DNA of 64,000 bases from contig CBDCQL010000001.1 in the NCBI GenBank assembly GCA_965220615.1, positions 620,001 through 684,000 on the forward strand, read 5' to 3'. The notes below the pieces were generated by a model. It was not told the DNA's origin and did no database searches. It saw only the letters and a list, made by a program, of their open reading frames with translations. Shown in pieces: positions 60,401 to 64,000 of this stretch. This DNA is from JAGWBD01 sp965220615 (GTDB lineage Bacteria > Chloroflexota > Anaerolineae > Aggregatilineales > Phototrophicaceae). Every line of letters starts with the position of its first letter. Position 1 is the stretch's first letter. A program made the position numbers and the translations under genes.

Positions 60401-60401
60401 G
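60396..60401. other. Junction between bacterial and eukaryote-like sequence
   Basis: Up to CGATCG the sequence is GC-rich and coding. Immediately after, base composition, codon use and content change to AT-rich animal-like sequence for the remaining 3.6 kb. A GATC centre fits ligation of two restriction fragments (Sau3AI/MboI-type) or chance. Confidence 0.85.
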
Positions 60402-61900
60402 TACATCATTGGCTGTAGCATACGATTCATATGCCAGAGAGCAAATGAAACTGGGCTTTGCTGTCCTGTCTCAGAGCTCTGTGTACAGATATCTGAAGGG
60501 AAAGTTTCGCATTAGAAAGAAGATCCCATTTAAAGACACCCAATGTGCAGAATGCGTAAACAATAGTTTGATAGTCAATGCATTTATTGTTGGGAAAGTA
60601 AAGGATGTCAAGAGAAGAATAACGGAGAACGTCTTGAATTCATATTGCAAGCTAGAGAATAATGAAAGTGATTCAACCACAAAGAACAAAATTAAAAGCA
60701 GTAGGAAATTAGAATTCCGCAATGAGGAATTGATTACAGATCACAATCATGACTGTATTTTTCGTCAGTGCAAGAAATGCAGCACAATTAATTACCAGGA
60801 ATTGATACATAGGCATAATCCAGAAATCAATTGGGACCAAGAGGTGACCTGGCACCAATGGCAGAATGTCATTGTGGGTGAGAATAATGCTAACGAAGGT
60901 GCACAAAAGTCACCAAATAAGGAGTGTGTTGATAGAGTCGTAAATCATGGTGTAATAAAAAAAGAGCATTCGAAAAACGATACAGGCAGCATGCCAAATA
61001 AAAAGCAGGACAAGAAAAGAAAAATTTTGGATAAAGTGAGGTACAGGGGGACTCTTGCCCAATTACTTACTTTATTTATCATGTCACTCAGCCAAATCTC
61101 TATACACCTATTTCACTTTCGATGGCAAGCTTTCCAGTTCGATGAGTGCAAAAAGCAGCTGAAGTATGGTGACGTGCTGTTCGTGATGGATTTAGCTACA
61201 AATTATTCACACCATTGACGAGATGAAATCCACAGGGCATTTTGGTGTCGAAACCAAACTACGTTACATCCCATTGTAGTCTACTACCTGTGGCCTGAGA
61301 AATGTGGTCACTTAGTGAGAGATGAAGTGATGATATTGTCTTCTGACTTGAAGCATGACAGTTTTGCCGTGACTTCATTCATTGACAAAGCGTTGGCTCA
61401 TCTCAAGGGAAAAAAGATTCCTGTAAAGCACCTTGTCATGTGGTCAGACAACTGTGGAACACAATATAAATCCTGCAAGGTGTTTGATGCAGTATCCAAA
61501 CAGGAAATTCCTGTCATGAGGTCCTACTTCTGTGCCCGAAGCTGATGGGGCCATAGGACATCTCAGTATGCACATTGATGCAGTAGTTAGGTCTGGCAGT
61601 CAAGAATTTGGTGACGCAAGCGTAATTGTACGTTACTGTGAGCTAAAATTAACTGTAGACAATGACAAGTCTGGAATGTGTTGCAATTGGCAGCGTCATT
61701 ACTTTGAAGTCAGTAATATATTGCGCGATGACACAACATCTAGTGAAACTGTCGAAGGCACACAGAGTTTGCACTCTGTATGCAATGCTGGTGTTCCTGG
61801 AATAATTGAAGTTCGGGAATCAAGCTGTTTCTGTGAAATCTGCTTTCACAACGAGAAAGGTGAATGCAGAAATACTGCCCTAGTCCAACCTTTTGCATGA
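60402..61900 (+). pseudogene. Metazoan transposase-like gene fragment, disrupted
   Basis: Eukaryote-type coding in AT-rich DNA. In frame 1 it runs from the junction to 61533 with one TGA at 61216-61218: Cys-pair motifs (CAEC, CIFRQCKKC) suggest a zinc-binding region, then GDVLFVMDLATNYSHH, stop, RDEIHRAFW and TTLHPIVVYY, then SSDLKHDSFAVTSFI and LVMWSDNCGTQYKS. MRSYFCA continues after a frameshift near 61535 as PEADGAIGHLSM. The Asp-bearing blocks (VMDLA.NY, WSDN..QYK, DGAIG) resemble an RNase-H-like transposase fold common in sponge and cnidarian genomes. The family name is uncertain; the disruptions indicate a dead copy or noisy consensus. Confidence 0.6.
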
Positions 61901-61906
61901 ACATCA

Positions 61907-62602
61907 CTGTATAAGAATCATGCAATCAAAGAAAATTTCAAAAACAAGCTCTGGGAAGGTTACTCAATTGAGTTCAAATATGTGAAGAAGCATATGTTCA
62001 GACCAAAGCCTCAAAATTTCTGTTTCTCTGACACCACTAAAAATCGTGACTTAACTACTAAAATGCAAAACACTGCCAAAAACAGAAAGATTACAAAGAA
62101 GGCAATTAGTGTGAATGAATCTGACTCTGAGGATTCAGACTATGAATATGATATACCATTAATGCACATAAAGGATGGACTAAAAGGTTGGTGTGATTCT
62201 TCACCCATTGGTCAGAGAACTAGATCGAGGGTTCACCAAAATAAAGTGTTGAGATGCGAAAATGGGAAAGAAGAGTGGGACTTGGATGATTATGAAAGAT
62301 GGGAGTCAAAAGAATGTAAAGAAGTTAAGATAGTCAGTAACTACAGAGAACCTGGCGTCATGCCTTTGTCACCACATGCATTTACAAAGACAATGTCTTT
62401 AAGTGGTAAGAGGAATGTCAAGAGCGCTAAACTACAAAAGAAAAATGGGATCAAAAGTAGTACCCCTATTAGACCATCAATGCCAAAATCAAAAGAGTTG
62501 GAATTATCACCTATTCTCAAAAGTACTGATTCCCTGAATGTGTATACGATTGGAATCTCGTCCACAGAAAGCTTTTGCAAAGCAAAAGCTTTCATGAACT
62601 GA
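61907..62602 (+). pseudogene. Continuation of the eukaryote-like gene, basic region
   Basis: A frame entered by another shift near 61900, without an early ATG of its own (first at 61982), encodes about 230 residues: YKNHAIKENFKNKLWEGYS, then acidic and basic low-complexity stretches (ESDSEDSDYEYD, KRNVKSAKLQKKNGIKSS). It stops at 62602. Charged, Ser/Lys-rich composition is that of a disordered linker in a eukaryotic nuclear protein. It probably joins the transposase-like and OTU-like parts of one ancestral gene. Confidence 0.45.
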
Positions 62603-62736
62603 AATTGATTGCTGAAAATGAGTTGAACAAAGAGCCTCCCCTTCCTGACAGATTTGGTGGGGACAAATCTCTTTCAGGAGATACCATTGACAATGTGGCA
62701 ATGAAATTCTTTCCGGCAGACACTCCACAATGATTT

Positions 62737-63315
62737 TTGTGTCACCATGCAGTAATTACTGGCGTGGACAGAAATTGCTTTTGCAGGTCAATCAGTAGGC
62801 TTGTATTTGGGTCTCAAGAACATCATTTACAAATTTGTTGCAGAATAGTTATGGATTCAGTAATGAATGTAGTACATTATACTGACCATAACTATCTGAT
62901 GAGAAATGCTTCACATCTTCACAGAAGATGCTCAAATATCGCTTCCTATTATTGCGCATACAGTGGAGTAAAGGAGGTAGGGAATCGTGATGCAACTCTC
63001 CAAGGGATTCAGTCGGTATTTCGGGAAGATGTCTTAAGAGTTAGGAATCTTTGGGAGTATTGTGGACTTTGGCAGTTTCATTCGGCTGCAAATGTACTAA
63101 ATTCAAAAATAACAATGGTGTTTCCATCTAAGCATATTCGATCAGATGTGAGAGTAGACCACCACAGAGAGTTTTGGCCTCGCAACATAACAACAATGAG
63201 AGATAAAGAGCTCGGTCTTTTGTGGACAAGTTGTGTTCAAGAGCCTGAAGACACTGACAATGAAGGGGAGAGGCTACCAATAAATTATAATCACATAGTT
63301 CCTCTAATCAACAGG
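62737..63315 (+). CDS. OTU-like cysteine-protease domain, eukaryotic exon
   Basis: About 190 residues: the OTU-type opening is visible as VITGVDRNCFCRSISRLVFGSQEHH (family form: GDGNCLFRSIS), with the catalytic Cys in NCF, then VMDSVMNVVHYTDHNYL, IASYYCAYSGVKEVGN and, near the end, PSKHIRSDVRVDHHREFWP with a candidate catalytic His. The Gly-Asp-Gly before the Cys is altered to Gly-Val-Asp, so activity is doubtful. An in-frame TGA at 62728-62730 precedes it. The exon ends at the GT of 63316. OTU domains of this type occur in animal transposon-linked proteins. Confidence 0.6.
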
Positions 63316-63464
63316 TATACACATTAAATCGAATATCCCAAAACAAAACAAATAAAATAATAGTGTTTTCAAATTTTTATTTTTTAAATTAGACAATCCA
63401 CATTACGATATTATTTTAGTTCTACACATTCTTTCATAATATTATTAACTTTAAATTTTTTCAG
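63316..63464 (+). other. Candidate GT-AG spliceosomal intron
   Basis: The coding context ..LINR is followed by GTATAC at 63316 and a 149-base AT-rich stretch ending in AAATTTTTTCAG (63464). Canonical splice borders and a polypyrimidine tract are direct evidence that this end of the contig is eukaryotic. Confidence 0.6.
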
Positions 63465-63503
63465 AGGAAATCCAAGGGTAGTCCTACAAACCAAAGCTCA
63501 TAA

Positions 63504-64000
63504 AATCGTGGAGAAAAAAGAAATAGTGTTGGTGAAAAATCAGTCCATGGTGAAGATAATGTAAAACAAGGGGTCATGCCTGAATGTCCATGTGAAAATT
63601 TCGGAAATGGTGATGGTAACGCATCAGGTGAACAAATAACAGTAACTGGTGTTGGTGAAACAGAAGGGGTTTCTGATGGCGCATCAGCTGAACAACTCAA
63701 AAATTGTGATGATGCCCAGAGTGTTGAAGAAATGGCAGAAACAGGAAATAGTATTTGTGAAAAAGAGTCGGATGTTGGAAAAGAAGTTGTGTCTGGTGGG
63801 GCATCAGGTGAACAAATCTCAAATCTGCATGATGATGACCAAAGTGTTCATGAAACCTCACAAATGGGAAATGGTGTTGGTGAAACAGAAGGGGTGTCTG
63901 ATGGCGCATTAGCTGAACCAATCCAAAATTGTGATGATAACAACAGTGTTGATGAAATGGCAAAAAAAGGAAATAATAGCTGTGCTGAAAAAGAGTCAGA
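63504..64000 (+). repeat. Protein-coding tandem repeat, open at the window edge
   Basis: One frame stays open from 63504 to the end and encodes Gly/Glu/Asp/Ser-rich repeats: GVGETEGVSDGA begins at 63648 and again at 63873 (225 bases apart). Related half-units within the period run SGGASGEQISN against SDGASAEQLKN, and SVEEMAETGN, SVHETSQMGN and SVDEMAKKGN. The unit is therefore about 37 residues, two per 225-base period. It looks like a disordered acidic tail of the OTU-like protein. The true 3' end lies beyond the window. Confidence 0.7.

Noticed and set aside
1..64000. tRNA, rRNA, riboswitch or replication origin
   Set aside because: No cloverleaf with a GTTCGAATC-type T-arm, conserved rRNA block, known aptamer or DnaA-box cluster was found by eye; short or divergent ones could be missed.

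Overview
The window joins two unlike DNAs. Bases 1 to about 60,400 are GC-rich and densely coded, with Shine-Dalgarno starts, overlapping operons and rho-independent terminators: a bacterium. Tat-dependent solute-binding proteins, a membrane-anchored repeat protein with a TPT-rich linker, a four-TM FtsK and heavy carbohydrate and restriction-modification content fit a Chloroflexota (Anaerolineae/Caldilineae-like) symbiont; this is inferred from style and content, with no marker gene. From about 60,400 to 64,000 the sequence turns AT-rich and looks metazoan: transposase-like and OTU-like coding broken by stops and frameshifts, a GT-AG intron and a protein-coding tandem repeat. The bacterial reading frame runs into it at a CGATCG site, so a host/symbiont assembly or ligation chimera is the simplest reading; a sponge host is plausible.

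Layout. 1-12.7 kb: housekeeping and small operons (pcrA/uvrD 3' part, coaBC, pterin dehydratase, amidohydrolase, an autoregulated ArsR-VOC operon with a textbook promoter, a two-gene small-peptide unit, oligoendopeptidase F, two MFS transporters, a MaoC hydratase). 12.7-18.8 kb: a sugar-import cassette (binding protein, two permeases, GH3 glycosidase) of visibly lower GC, flanked by a 157-bp direct repeat. 18.8-22.1 kb: an ABC exporter operon and a VanZ-like gene. 22.2-32.6 kb: four tandem paralogous Tat-type binding proteins, each followed by the same hairpin, then a permease pair and a degenerate second pair. No sugar-import ATPase is present, so a shared one encoded elsewhere is expected. 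32.6-46.5 kb: a GH32-type enzyme, a divergent GroEL paralogue with a beta-propeller partner, a methyltransferase-nuclease fusion, four tandem GH32 enzymes and a sulfatase. The GH32 enzymes have no signal peptides, so the scheme is import of (sulfated?) fructose-containing oligosaccharides and cleavage in the cytoplasm. 46.6-53.2 kb: two further restriction-modification modules, a phytanoyl-CoA-dioxygenase-like enzyme divergent from an ADP-ribosylglycohydrolase, a membrane phosphoesterase and an RNA 2',3'-cyclic phosphodiesterase. 53.3-60.4 kb: FtsK, a glycosyltransferase, a LysM surface protein, an SdrD-like anchored protein and the N-terminus of a possible FolC.

Four bacterial genes (5.6, 9.0, 56.6 and 58.6 kb) are each broken by a probable single-base indel in a short homopolymer, and each reads through cleanly once corrected. 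This points to consensus error more than true pseudogenes. No tRNA, rRNA or CRISPR array was seen.
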